A stretch of DNA of 64,000 nt from an uncultured Bacilli bacterium (GCA_934201705.1 CAKPXF010000009.1:23015-87014), one strand, 5' to 3'; positions 52,086-60,959 are shown, counted from the first letter of the stretch. Notes: generated from the letters alone by a model not told the origin. Numbers and translations are program-made.

Positions 52086-53834
52086 TTACTTACCTCCTTT
52101 TAATTCTTCTTCACTTAATTGTGAATGAGCAATTTCTTTATATACACTACAATTGTTTAATAATTCCTCATGTGTTCCATCGCCAACAATTCTTCCATGA
52201 TCTAAAACAATTATCCTATTAGCATTTTTAATTGTACCAATTCTTTGAGCTACTATTACACAGGTTGTGCCTTTTAATTCACTAGCTATAGCATTTCTTA
52301 AATTCTTATCTGTTTTATAATCAAGAGCCGAAAATGAATCATCAAAAATTATTATTTCACTATTTTTGGCTAAGGCTCTAGCAATACATATTCTTTGCTT
52401 TTGACCTCCTGATAAATTATTTCCTCTTTCAGCAATTAATGATTCTTCTTTTTCTGGTAAGCTATAAACAAAATCACTAGCTTGAGCTATTTCTATAGCT
52501 TTTTTAACATCTTCATCGCTAGCACTTTCATTTCCAAATTTAATATTATTTTTTATTGTATCTGAAAATAATTCAGCCTTTTGAGGAACACAAGCAATTC
52601 TTTTATATAATGAATCAAATGATAAATCCTTTATATTAACTCCATCTACTAATATTTCACCGCTTGAGGCATCATATAATCTGGTTGCTAAGTTTACAAT
52701 TGTTGATTTTCCACATCCTGTTGCTCCAATAAAAGCTATTGTTTCGCCTTTATTTACTTTAAAGGAAACATTCTTTAAAACATCTTTTCCATCGCCATAA
52801 TGGAATGAAACATTTTTAAATTCTAAAGTTCCTTCTGAAACTACACCATTTTTACTTCCACTTTTAATTTCAATATTACAATCAATAACCTCATTGATAC
52901 GCTTTGCTGATACTTCAGCACGTGGTAGCATCATAAATATCATTGCTAAAAACATAAAGGCTTGAATTACATACATTGCATAAGATGAAAAGACAACTAT
53001 ATTTCCAAAAACATTTACTTTATCGACAATTGCGGCATTGTTAATTAATGTTACGCCAATCCAATAAATAAATAATGTTAATGATGACATAACAAAGCTC
53101 ATTATAGGACTCATAAATGAAAATGTAGTTCTATTAAACAATTGTGTGTTAATTAGTTTTGTATTCTTTTCATCAAATTTTTCTTCCATATAATCTTTAG
53201 CATTAAAAGCACGAACAACCTTATTTCCTGTTAATGTTTCTCTTGCTATTCTATTTACGTCATCAGTTAGCTTTTGAACAATTTTAAAGCGAGGTAAAAC
53301 TAAAAACATAATTAAAGTTATACTTCCAACAATTATAACTACAGCTGCTGCTGTTAGTAATGATAGTTCTAAGCTTTTATTAACAATCTTAATAATTGCT
53401 GTAACAGCAAGAATTGGTGCTTTTATTAGCATCATCAATCCCATTGACATAATCATTTGTATTTGCGTAATATCATTAGTAGTTCTAGTTATTAATGAAG
53501 CTGTCGAAAACTTTTTGGCTTTTTTAGAATCTAAGTCAACAACATGATTATATAGTTTTTCGCGAGTATAGAAGCTTAAAGAAGCACTTACAAATGATGA
53601 AATAAATGTTGATATAACTGCACCGACACTGCTTCCCAAAGCACATAAAAGCATCTTTCCACCAGCTACATATACATCCTTAATTGTATTATTTTTATTT
53701 GATATAGCAACTGTTATATCTTTCATATAATCTGGTAATAATAGTTCAAGATAAACGCATAAGCAGATTATGGCTACTTCAAGAGCAATTAATAACCAGT
53801 CTCGTAATTTTAAATTTTTTAGTAATTTAATCAT
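52086..53834 (-). CDS. Heterodimeric ABC exporter, degenerate-site subunit
   Basis: This 582-residue half-transporter is the partner. It has six helices (about 14-310) and an ATPase domain with Walker A GATGCGKSTIVN and signature LSGGQKQR. Walker B ends IIIFDDSFSALD, so the catalytic Glu is replaced by Asp, as is usual for the degenerate site of heterodimeric exporters. It is the first gene of the operon, with the MarR operator and promoter immediately upstream. Substrate unknown. Confidence 0.94.
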   Translation of the reverse strand: MIKLLKNLKLRDWLLIALEVAIICLCVYLELLLPDYMKDITVAISNKNNTIKDVYVAGGKMLLCALGSSVGAVISTFISSFVSASLSFYTREKLYNHVVDLDSKKAKKFSTASLITRTTNDITQIQMIMSMGLMMLIKAPILAVTAIIKIVNKSLELSLLTAAAVVIIVGSITLIMFLVLPRFKIVQKLTDDVNRIARETLTGNKVVRAFNAKDYMEEKFDEKNTKLINTQLFNRTTFSFMSPIMSFVMSSLTLFIYWIGVTLINNAAIVDKVNVFGNIVVFSSYAMYVIQAFMFLAMIFMMLPRAEVSAKRINEVIDCNIEIKSGSKNGVVSEGTLEFKNVSFHYGDGKDVLKNVSFKVNKGETIAFIGATGCGKSTIVNLATRLYDASSGEILVDGVNIKDLSFDSLYKRIACVPQKAELFSDTIKNNIKFGNESASDEDVKKAIEIAQASDFVYSLPEKEESLIAERGNNLSGGQKQRICIARALAKNSEIIIFDDSFSALDYKTDKNLRNAIASELKGTTCVIVAQRIGTIKNANRIIVLDHGRIVGDGTHEELLNNCSVYKEIAHSQLSEEELKGGK

Positions 53835-53856
53835 TTTTAATCCTCCTTTTTAAAAC

Positions 53857-53877
53857 AAAGTAATTATAGTTTACTTT
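53857..53877. promoter_or_regulatory. Probable MarR operator over the exporter promoter
   Basis: AAAGTAA (53857-53863) and TTACTTT (53871-53877) are a perfect 7-bp inverted repeat with a 7-base spacer. It covers the -10 of the exporter promoter. The site size is typical of MarR regulators, and the regulator gene is divergent next to it. Confidence 0.7.
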
Positions 53878-53891
53878 TTGTTTATTGTCAA
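53863..53891 (-). promoter_or_regulatory. Promoter of the ABC exporter operon
   Basis: On the minus strand a perfect TTGACA (53886-53891) is followed after 17 bases by a perfect TATAAT (53863-53868), 28 bases ahead of the start codon. Confidence 0.88.
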
Positions 53892-53914
53892 CATTTATTT
53901 ACTATTTATTTTTA

Positions 53915-53942
53915 TTGACTTTTTAAAGAAAAATAATATAAT
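53915..53942 (+). promoter_or_regulatory. Promoter of the MarR gene
   Basis: TTGACT (53915-53920) is followed after 16 bases by TATAAT (53937-53942), about 20 bases ahead of the MarR start. Confidence 0.75.
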
Positions 53943-53962
53943 TAAAAATGAGGTGAATGCTT

Positions 53963-54421
53963 ATGGATAGAAGTGAGATAATCCGTTTAATTAGTAATGA
54001 GTCATTACTATTTTTCCCAGCAATTAAAGATATTATATCTACAAACGAAAAAAATATTGAAAGAAGGAAATTTTCTCCACTTCAATATTTAGCCTTATCA
54101 TTTATTGGTATTGAAAATAAAAAAAATAATAATACTGGAATCAATATGAAAACAATTAGTGATTTTATTGGTGTTTCAAAGCAACAATGTAGTAAGCTTG
54201 TAGATGAATTATATAAGGAAAATTGTATAACACGTGAATTAAATATTAATAATCGCCGTGAAATACTAATTAAGCTTACTGATATTGGCTTTAATGAAAT
54301 TCATATGGCACAAGAAATTAGAATTCATAATTTAACATTAAAATATGCTAGCTTATCTGATGAAGAACTTGAAACGCTATATTATCATCTTCATGAAATA
54401 ACTCTATTAATGAATAAATAA
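53963..54421 (+). CDS. MarR-family transcriptional regulator
   Basis: This protein of about 152 residues starts at the ATG at 53963, six bases after GAGGTGA; an ATG at 53957 is too close to that site. The winged-helix region shows MKTISDFIGVSKQQCSKLVD (recognition helix) and NNRREILIKLTDIGFNEI (wing). MarR proteins bind DNA as dimers and are usually repressors released by ligands. It is divergent from the exporter and probably represses it through the inverted repeat at 53857. Confidence 0.9.
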   Translation: MDRSEIIRLISNESLLFFPAIKDIISTNEKNIERRKFSPLQYLALSFIGIENKKNNNTGINMKTISDFIGVSKQQCSKLVDELYKENCITRELNINNRREILIKLTDIGFNEIHMAQEIRIHNLTLKYASLSDEELETLYYHLHEITLLMNK

Positions 54422-54424
54422 AGT

Positions 54425-55141
54425 TTATTTTTTAAAATATGAAATAGGTAAGTTTTGAAACGTTATCATATCACACTTATTCATTGTTTTATTTAACATA
54501 TCCAAAGTATCTATTGTATAAACATTAATTAAATGATTTTTAGCAAATCTTTTTACATAACCCTTATTTAATAATTCATATTCAACATCTATTCCTTCAA
54601 AGAAGTATTTAAAGATGTGCATATATGAATTTTTTTTAGATATTAATAATTGTCTTACATAGCCTTTATTTTTAAAATACATTAAAGCTAAAGGATAAAA
54701 AGAAATTAGTATGACATTTTTCTTATTCTTAATAACTTTTAAGGATTCATTAACTCTTTTAGCAAGTTTTAAAGAATTTCTTTTGTAGCTTTTTAATTCA
54801 ACAACTATACCAACTCTTTCATCAACTATTTTTAACAATTCATCAAAAGTCATTATCTCTTCACCATTTAATAATTTATAGTTTTCTTTGATTTCATTTA
54901 ATGTTAATTCTTCAACAATTCCATCTTTATTAGTAACTCTTTTTAAAGAAGTATCATGAATAACAACTAAATTATTATCTTTAGTTAAATGAACATCAAA
55001 TTCCATAGCGATATTGTTATCAATAGCATTCATAAAGGCTTGCTTACCATTTTCAATATCGTTTGAATTAAATAATCCTCTATGGGCTATACCTTTTAAA
55101 AATATAGGATTTATACTATCTAAAAGTTTTTCTTTTTTCAT
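54425..55141 (-). CDS. Glycerophosphodiester phosphodiesterase
   Basis: This 238-residue enzyme of the GDPD family cleaves glycerophosphodiesters to glycerol-3-phosphate and an alcohol. The catalytic motifs GIAHRGLFN (His, Arg), MEFDVHLTKD (Glu, Asp) and VVIHDTSLKRV (second His) are seen, as is the Glu in VGIVVELK. No signal peptide is present, so it is cytoplasmic, the UgpQ type. It stands alone on the minus strand. Confidence 0.9.
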   Translation of the reverse strand: MKKEKLLDSINPIFLKGIAHRGLFNSNDIENGKQAFMNAIDNNIAMEFDVHLTKDNNLVVIHDTSLKRVTNKDGIVEELTLNEIKENYKLLNGEEIMTFDELLKIVDERVGIVVELKSYKRNSLKLAKRVNESLKVIKNKKNVILISFYPLALMYFKNKGYVRQLLISKKNSYMHIFKYFFEGIDVEYELLNKGYVKRFAKNHLINVYTIDTLDMLNKTMNKCDMITFQNLPISYFKK

Positions 55142-55506
55142 AATAGTTTGTCACCCCTTTAAAAGCACAATTATTTTATATAATAATGTAATTATTGTCA
55201 AGGTAATTGCTTTATTATTTCTAATAATAACTACGAATAATTTTTGCGTATTTACGCATTATTTTTCTTTTACTTAATCTACATGATAATTAATCTATTC
55301 AAACTTGTTTGTTCAACTTGTACAAACAAGTTAATATTAATAAAAGATTAAATAATGGAGGAAATAATTCTATTTATTATCCTATATAAAAATTGTTTCG
55401 TTTTTAGTTAGTAAATATAAATATAAATAAAGTTATAGTTTTAGGATGAAATAAAATTATAATTGTTTTGTATATTCATTTTGTGTTCATATGGAGGAAG
55501 ATAATT
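55142..55506. other. Intergenic stretch before a transposase remnant
   Basis: These 365 bases hold no recognised gene. A hairpin TGCGTA-TT-TACGCA lies near 55246-55259, and the strong inverted repeat at 55302-55332 is listed separately. The 100 bases before the transposase start are AT-rich, with no clear IS end. Confidence 0.55.
55302..55332. repeat. 11-bp perfect inverted repeat
   Basis: AACTTGTTTGT (55302-55312) and ACAAACAAGTT (55322-55332) are separated by 9 bases, whose TCAACTTGT repeats part of the left arm. No T tract follows on either strand, so it is not a standard terminator. It could be an operator or an IS-related structure. Confidence 0.75.
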
Positions 55507-56187
55507 ATGTCAATGTCAATTAAAAGATTACTTAAAACAAAAAAATGTAAAAGATTTATTAATAATTTAAAAGCAATTACTGATTCTAGAGTTCAAATTA
55601 AAGTTAAGCATCAGCAACATTCAATTCTTTTTATAATTATTTTAGCTATGTTGTCTGGTTGTAATAAATTTAATCAATACTATTATTTTGGTTCAAAACA
55701 TTTCTCACAACTTAAAAAGTATGTCGATTTGAAAAATGGAATTCCATCACATGATACTATGAAAAGAGCAATGCATAGAATTAACTCTGATGAGCTAAAT
55801 GATGTAATTTGTTCTTATGCAGTTGATTTTATTGATGATAAAAACATTCATGTATGTATTGATGGTAAATTTGCTAGAGCTACAAAAGAAAAAAATCATA
55901 CAATAGATGCAATAGCTACTATTAATCCTATACTATCTTTGATAGTATCATATAGTTGGGATTCTGTTATATGCATTAAGTCACACAGTTCAAAAGGTAA
56001 TGATTTCTATGATTATATTGTTGATGAATTTAAATTGAAAGAAAATATGCAAAGTAAAACAACAATTTACAAACGTAATGGAAGATTAGAAAAAAGAAAT
56101 TATTATATTATTACTGACATTTTAAATCTTATTGATAAAGAAAACTGGCCTAGTGTTAAAGCAATCAGGTGGCTTTTTTTACCCTAA
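55507..56187 (+). pseudogene. Truncated ISAs1-family transposase
   Basis: The frame starts at the ATG at 55507, with GGAGG nine bases upstream, and reads about 226 codons; intact ISAs1 transposases are about 350-400 residues. The N-terminal helical domain (about 1-60), the SHDTMKRAMHRI block and the IDGKFARA segment with the first DDE Asp are recognised. The frame breaks after WPSVKAIR and ends WLFLP. The last DDE residues are missing, so it should be inactive. The bases after the break may be the far IS end, which would mean an internal deletion. Confidence 0.8.
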
Positions 56188-56298
56188 TTTCTAAAATGTG
56201 ATTTCCTAATAAGTAAATAAAACACTACATTTAAAATATAAATTCTATTGTTTTTAATTAAAAAGCCTGATATAATAATCAGACCTATTTTACTATTA

Positions 56299-56374
56299 TG
56301 GTGTCTATAATAGGAGTTGAACCTATGACCTATTGTTTCGGAGACAATTGCTCTATCCACTGAGCTATATAGAC
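56299..56374 (-). tRNA. tRNA-Arg (anticodon CCG)
   Basis: The 76-nt gene includes CCA. The acceptor GTCTATA pairs with TATAGAC; the D arm has AGTGGATAGAGC, anticodon stem ATTGT/ACAAT encloses CTCCGAA giving CCG, and the T arm contains GGTTCAACTCC. It reads CGG codons. Confidence 0.95.
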
Positions 56375-56384
56375 ATAAAGCAAA

Positions 56385-57005
56385 TTAATGCTTTATAAAA
56401 TCAGTTGAAACATGTATTTCTTTTTCAGGCAATCCGAATTTTTCCTTACCAAGTTTAATACATTTCATCAAAAATATCATATTATTTGCTAATGTTCTCA
56501 TTGTTTGAAGGCCTTCATAATCTAAGCTTGCCTCCCCAACTCTTCTTCCATGAACACTATTCCAATATTGGCTTGAAACTATTGGCATATTTGAAATTGT
56601 AAAGTATTTATTTAATTCATCAAATGTTGATGAGCATCCTCCACGTCGTGCAACTGCTACACTTGCTCCAACCTTAAAGCTTTTATCAAAGGATGATGAA
56701 TAAAATAATCTATCTAATAATGCTATTAATGTACCATTAGCTGAAGCATAATAAACAGGAGAAGCAACAACTAAGCCATCGGCCTCTTCAAATTTTAAAG
56801 CAAGCTCGTTAACAATATCATTAAAAACACATTTTTTATTTTTATAGCAATAATTACAGCTTATACAACCTCTAATAGTTAAATTGCCAACCCTAACAAT
56901 CTCACATTCTACATCATTTGCTTCAAATAACTTTTTCATTTCATCTATTGCAATACAAGTGTTTCCATTTTCTCTTGGAGAACCATTTATAATTAAAACC
57001 TTCAT
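56385..57005 (-). CDS. Flavodoxin-like NAD(P)H-dependent FMN reductase
   Basis: This protein of about 206 residues starts at the ATG at 57005. The FMN-phosphate loop NGSPRENGNT is at residues 6-15, and the block VVASPVYYASANGTLIALLD is typical of iron-sulfur-flavoprotein-like reductases. A cysteine cluster (CISCNYCYKNKKC) near residue 48 could bind an iron-sulfur cluster, as in related flavoproteins of anaerobes. It follows a nitroreductase by 17 bases, so the two may share an operon. The substrate is unknown. Confidence 0.87.
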   Translation of the reverse strand: MKVLIINGSPRENGNTCIAIDEMKKLFEANDVECEIVRVGNLTIRGCISCNYCYKNKKCVFNDIVNELALKFEEADGLVVASPVYYASANGTLIALLDRLFYSSSFDKSFKVGASVAVARRGGCSSTFDELNKYFTISNMPIVSSQYWNSVHGRRVGEASLDYEGLQTMRTLANNMIFLMKCIKLGKEKFGLPEKEIHVSTDFIKH

Positions 57006-57022
57006 ATTATCTTTCTTCTTTC

Positions 57023-57532
57023 TTATTTTATTATATGCACACAACTTTCATCATATTGATCACGTGCTTCAACCTTTTCATCAGTATAACCAATATAAAT
57101 AATATTTAAAGGAATAATATTATCATCTAAATTTAATACCTCTTGAACCTTTTTAACAGCTTCCTTTTGTGGATAAATTCCACACCATAAAGAGCCTAAA
57201 TTTAAACTTGTTGCCATAAGTAAAATATTTTCAGTAGCAGCAGAAACATCCTCAATCCAATAATCGCTTAAAAATCTTGGCAAGGCTTTTTTTAATGAAC
57301 CACAAGCAACAATTGCAATCTTTCCATTAATATTACAATATCTATTACAATGACGTAACTTTTCTAAAATTACTTCATCTTTTATAACATAGAATTCCCA
57401 AGGCTTTTTATTACAAGCAGATGGTCCACTCATAGCTGCATGCATTAGCTTATTTATTATTTCATCACTTATATCAGCAGCATTATATTTTCTAATACTT
57501 CTTCTTTTTAAAAGAGCTTCTTCTAATTCCAT
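57023..57532 (-). CDS. Nitroreductase family protein
   Basis: This FMN-dependent oxidoreductase of about 169 residues starts at the ATG at 57532 behind GAGGAG. The FMN motifs RRSIRKYN (about residues 10-17), SGPSACNKKPWEFYVI and LGSLWCGIYPQ are typical. Such enzymes reduce nitro compounds or other small electrophiles. It is encoded ahead of the flavodoxin-like gene. The exact role is unknown. Confidence 0.9.
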   Translation of the reverse strand: MELEEALLKRRSIRKYNAADISDEIINKLMHAAMSGPSACNKKPWEFYVIKDEVILEKLRHCNRYCNINGKIAIVACGSLKKALPRFLSDYWIEDVSAATENILLMATSLNLGSLWCGIYPQKEAVKKVQEVLNLDDNIIPLNIIYIGYTDEKVEARDQYDESCVHIIK

Positions 57533-57597
57533 TTCATTACTCCTCATATTACTTATTATCATTATAGCAAAAAAATATTGAAAAATAATTGTTTTTC

Positions 57598-57626
57598 TTG
57601 ATTTTTTAACAATAATGGTTTATCAT
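57598..57626 (+). promoter_or_regulatory. Promoter of the preQ1-regulated operon
   Basis: TTGATT (57598-57603) is followed after 17 bases by TATCAT (57621-57626), ending 12 bases ahead of the riboswitch. Confidence 0.65.
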
Positions 57627-57638
57627 TTTAACGTATTA

Positions 57639-57680
57639 AGACAGTTCGTTGTTGCCATCCTGTCTATAAACAAAACCAGG
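57639..57680 (+). promoter_or_regulatory. preQ1-I riboswitch
   Basis: AGACAG (57639-57644) and CTGTCT (57660-57665) form P1, with TTCG at the loop start and a C-rich loop end. They are followed by an A-rich tail (TAAACAAAACCAGG) that resembles the tail of the Thermoanaerobacter preQ1-I aptamer. The gene that follows is a queuosine-precursor transporter, which fits the ligand. Confidence 0.83.
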
Positions 57681-57731
57681 AACAAAGATAACTGATAATC
57701 AGGTCCTCTTTGTCTTGGGATCTGTTTTTTT
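57677..57731 (+). terminator. preQ1 riboswitch terminator
   Basis: The tail CCAGGAACAAAGA pairs with TCTTTGTCTTGG, with a bulge, and a run of seven T follows at about 57725. Ligand binding should favour this terminator. Confidence 0.75.
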
Positions 57732-57753
57732 ATTTAAAAGGAGTGTATTAATA

Positions 57754-58497
57754 ATGAAAAACAATCTCAAAACGAAATTTAAAGAATTTTTTATACTTAT
57801 GAGAAGTATACCTTCAATTGTTGTAAGCTTATTTGTAGTATCAATTGTTGCCATGAATTTACTAGCTAATAAAAGTATTAATATGCCAACTAGTTATTTA
57901 GCGTTAGATGCCGGAATTCTATTATCTTGGGTTTCATTTTTAACAATGGACATTGTAACAAAACATTTTGGCTATAAAGCTGCAAATAAATTAGCCATTT
58001 TAGGAATATTTGTTAATTTATGCTTATGCCTTGTATTTTTGATTGCCGGACTTATTGATGGAGTGTGGGGAGAATCATTTGTTGAAGGCAGTGAAAATGT
58101 AATCAATACTGCTATTAATAATACATTTAAAGGTACATGGTATGTATTATTTGGATCATCAGTAGCTTTTTTAATTTCATCTCTTGTAAATAACTTTACA
58201 AATCATCTAATTGGAAAGCATTTAAAAAAAGATTCATTTGCTTCCTTTTCTATTAGAACATACATATCAACAGCCATCGGTCAGTTTATTGACAATTTAA
58301 CATTTGCTTTAATTGTTTCGCATTTCTTCTTTAATTGGAGCATTGTTCAATGTGTCGTTTGTGCTTTAACTGGAGCAATTGTCGAATTATTATTTGAAGT
58401 TATTTTCTCACCAATAGGCTATAGAATTTCTAAAAAATGGAAAGAAGATAATGTAGGAAAAGAATATTTTGAATTTATAAATAATGGAAGGAATTAA
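57754..58497 (+). CDS. Queuosine-precursor transporter (YhhQ/VUT family)
   Basis: This protein of about 247 residues starts at the ATG at 57754 behind AAAGGAG, after the riboswitch. It has about six membrane helices and the family blocks LDAGILLSWVSFLTMDIVTK and STAIGQFIDNLTFALIVSHF. YhhQ proteins import preQ0 or preQ1 for tRNA queuosine. The preQ1 riboswitch supports that role. Genes for the full preQ1 pathway are not seen, which fits salvage. An SDR gene follows after 2 bases. Confidence 0.9.
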   Translation: MKNNLKTKFKEFFILMRSIPSIVVSLFVVSIVAMNLLANKSINMPTSYLALDAGILLSWVSFLTMDIVTKHFGYKAANKLAILGIFVNLCLCLVFLIAGLIDGVWGESFVEGSENVINTAINNTFKGTWYVLFGSSVAFLISSLVNNFTNHLIGKHLKKDSFASFSIRTYISTAIGQFIDNLTFALIVSHFFFNWSIVQCVVCALTGAIVELLFEVIFSPIGYRISKKWKEDNVGKEYFEFINNGRN

Positions 58498-58499
58498 AC

Positions 58500-59147
58500 A
58501 TGAAAAGTGTAATTATTACAGGAAGTAGTAATGGAATAGGAAAAGCTATATCTGAGGAGTTTTTAAAAAATGGCTTTTTTGTTTATGGCTTAGATCGTAA
58601 TACTAAAAATATAACTCATCCAAATTATAAGCATTTTGTAGTTGATATATTTAAAGATGAACTACCAAACATTCCTAATTGTGATATTTTAATCAATAAT
58701 GCTGGGACACAAAATGAAAATGATATTGATAATAATTTAAAGGGTACAATAAAAGTAACCGAAAAATATGCTTTTCAAGATAATATAAAATCTGTTTTAT
58801 TTGTAGCTAGTGCTTCTGCTTCAACTGGCGCTGAATTTTATGAATATGCTGCTAGTAAGGGAGGAATGGTTACATATATGAAAAATGTTGCTTTAAGAAT
58901 AGCTAAATATAATGCAACATCAAACTCTATTTCTCCAGGTGGAGTTATTACATCTTTAAATGATCATATTTTAAATGATAAAAAACTATATAAAGCTGTT
59001 TTAGATGAAACATTATTAAATAAATGGAGTGATGTAGAAGAAATAGCTAAATGGGCATATTTTATTTGTGTCGTTAATAAATCAATGACTGCTCAAGACA
59101 TATTAATTGATAATGGTGAGGCTGCAAAATCTAATTTCATATGGTAA
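58500..59147 (+). CDS. Short-chain dehydrogenase/reductase
   Basis: This 215-residue SDR has the nucleotide-binding motif TGSSNGIGKAI (residues 7-17), NNAG (LINNAGTQNE), the catalytic Ser in VASASASTG and Tyr-x-x-x-Lys as YAASK. The C-terminal ISPGGVIT and DILIDNGE blocks are typical. It lies 2 bases after the queuosine-precursor transporter and is presumably co-transcribed; whether it acts on that precursor is unknown. It ends at a strong terminator. Confidence 0.88.
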   Translation: MKSVIITGSSNGIGKAISEEFLKNGFFVYGLDRNTKNITHPNYKHFVVDIFKDELPNIPNCDILINNAGTQNENDIDNNLKGTIKVTEKYAFQDNIKSVLFVASASASTGAEFYEYAASKGGMVTYMKNVALRIAKYNATSNSISPGGVITSLNDHILNDKKLYKAVLDETLLNKWSDVEEIAKWAYFICVVNKSMTAQDILIDNGEAAKSNFIW

Positions 59148-59149
59148 GG

Positions 59150-59186
59150 AAAGAGATGTTTGAATTAAAATCAAACATCTCTTTTA
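59150..59186 (+). terminator. Terminator of the queuosine/SDR operon
   Basis: A 14-bp perfect stem (AAAGAGATGTTTGA with TCAAACATCTCTTT) with a 7-base loop is followed by TTTT. It also lies just past the convergent metallophosphatase stop. Confidence 0.9.
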
Positions 59187-59188
59187 AA

Positions 59189-60892
59189 TTAATTAAATTT
59201 TTTATCTACTAAGGAAATAATTATTTCATCACCATATGATTTATCATAAAATGGATTGACAACGCTTACTTTTTCATGCTTTACATTATTATAAATAGCC
59301 GTTTGCCTTAAATTATTAAAATCAACACTAATATGTAAACCTATCATATGATTTGGCTTTGAAACTTCATCTACTTGTGTATAGCCATGCTTTGAAATCA
59401 TAAGGGTTGGAAAATTAAAATCTAATAAATAGCCTTTATATTTCTTTCCTCCGTAAGCTTCATTATATTTTAAGTTCACTTCTGGTTCTATTAATCCTGG
59501 TTCAAAAATAAATAATTCATGTTGATGTCCTGTTAGCATCATATCAATATTCATTTTGTTTAATTGTTCAACTAAGGCTTTCTTACTTTCGATATGATTA
59601 TGTCTAGCATTGATAAATGGAAGCGGAATATGGCAAACTGCTAAACGATATTTATATGATGCAAATTCATTTTTTACTATTTCATTTTTTAAGAATTCAA
59701 CTTGCTCATTTCTATAGCTATCAAAATCAGCAGAGCCATAATATTCCCACCAATCATCATCATGATCCTCACCCATATCAAGAACAATACCATAAACATC
59801 CTTAAAATAAAAGTTGTAATAAAACTTTTGATTTTTACTACCAACAAATTTATATAGTTGCTCTGAATATTTACCTTTTATTTCATGGTTTCCTCTAGCA
59901 TAAATAACAGGAATTTCGCCTTTAGTTAAAGAATATGCCACCTTATTAACATAATTTGCATCCTCATATGTTTCAACATCAGAAATAATATCACCATTTA
60001 AGACTAAAAATTCATAATCATCATACATAGAAATAGCATTTTTAGCTCCTTTTAAATCCATATGAATATCAGAAAAGCTATAATAAGTTAAACCATCACT
60101 TGTATCAACTGGCTTGAATTTATAGGTTTTACTACATTCATTACCTTTAATTGCCCCAAATGGGCCTCTATAAATGTAGTTTAATGAATATATACTATAT
60201 TCCTTAGCATTATCAAGTTCTTCCATTGGAACACTTACTTTATGAACTTTTTCATAAGATTTTTGACTTCCTGCATATAAATCATAATACTTTTTATTAT
60301 TAACAACTACATAGCCTGATGAATTAGTACTAGATGAGAATACTATTTGGTATTCGTTTTCAACAGCGTATACTACAGGCTCATATGTTATATAATTTAC
60401 ATTTAAATTAAATAAATATGTAAATAAGGATAAAACAATAACAGTTAATAAAGAAAGCTTAAATATTTTACTATCCTTTAATTTTGTTTTTGGATAAATA
60501 AATATGAAAAACAATAAAGCAGAAACAGCAATTAATAATAAAGAGGTATTTAAAAACTTTATAAAAATAAATCTAGCATAATCTTTAGCACCAAGTGCAA
60601 ATATTAAAATAATAGCAATTGAAAAAATAATATTTATAGGAAGTAATATATAATTCCATAAATTATTCTTTTTTAGCTTTATAAATAGCGTAATTGTAGT
60701 AATTAATAAAAGCAAAATTATTATAAAAACAATTATTGGTAAATATAATATAAAGCTATTATAGCCTTTTTCATATCCTAATGCTTTTGATATTCCAGAC
60801 CAGCAAGGCCTCATTGAATAATACATTAAAGCATTAAAGCTTGCTATAACTAAGCAAACCAACTTAAGGACTTTTAAAACTTTTTCTTTCAT
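59189..60892 (-). CDS. Membrane-anchored calcineurin-like metallophosphatase
   Basis: This 567-residue protein has about five N-terminal membrane helices (residues of about 10-175), then a beta-rich domain (about 180-265) and a calcineurin-like phosphoesterase domain. The metal motifs are FSDIHMD (Asp, His), LNGDIISD (Asp), YARGNHEIKG (Asn-His), VCHIPLP (His) and MLTGHQHELF (Gly-His-x-His). The arrangement with a membrane domain suggests the enzyme acts on surface or lipid-linked phosphates. It is convergent with the queuosine-SDR operon. Substrate unknown. Confidence 0.87.
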   Translation of the reverse strand: MKEKVLKVLKLVCLVIASFNALMYYSMRPCWSGISKALGYEKGYNSFILYLPIIVFIIILLLLITTITLFIKLKKNNLWNYILLPINIIFSIAIILIFALGAKDYARFIFIKFLNTSLLLIAVSALLFFIFIYPKTKLKDSKIFKLSLLTVIVLSLFTYLFNLNVNYITYEPVVYAVENEYQIVFSSSTNSSGYVVVNNKKYYDLYAGSQKSYEKVHKVSVPMEELDNAKEYSIYSLNYIYRGPFGAIKGNECSKTYKFKPVDTSDGLTYYSFSDIHMDLKGAKNAISMYDDYEFLVLNGDIISDVETYEDANYVNKVAYSLTKGEIPVIYARGNHEIKGKYSEQLYKFVGSKNQKFYYNFYFKDVYGIVLDMGEDHDDDWWEYYGSADFDSYRNEQVEFLKNEIVKNEFASYKYRLAVCHIPLPFINARHNHIESKKALVEQLNKMNIDMMLTGHQHELFIFEPGLIEPEVNLKYNEAYGGKKYKGYLLDFNFPTLMISKHGYTQVDEVSKPNHMIGLHISVDFNNLRQTAIYNNVKHEKVSVVNPFYDKSYGDEIIISLVDKKFN

Positions 60893-60959
60893 AAATCTTA
60901 TCTCCTTTTTAATATGAAATACTTCGTTAATATTATAGCATTTTTTTTATTATTGATAC

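Noticed and set aside
56299..56374. tRNA-Arg as an attachment site for an integrated element
   Set aside because: No duplicated tRNA end or integrase is seen near it; the IS remnant ends over 100 bases away.
57639..57731. preQ1-II or preQ1-III class instead of class I
   Set aside because: The single short hairpin with an A-rich tail fits class I; the larger structures of the other classes are not seen.
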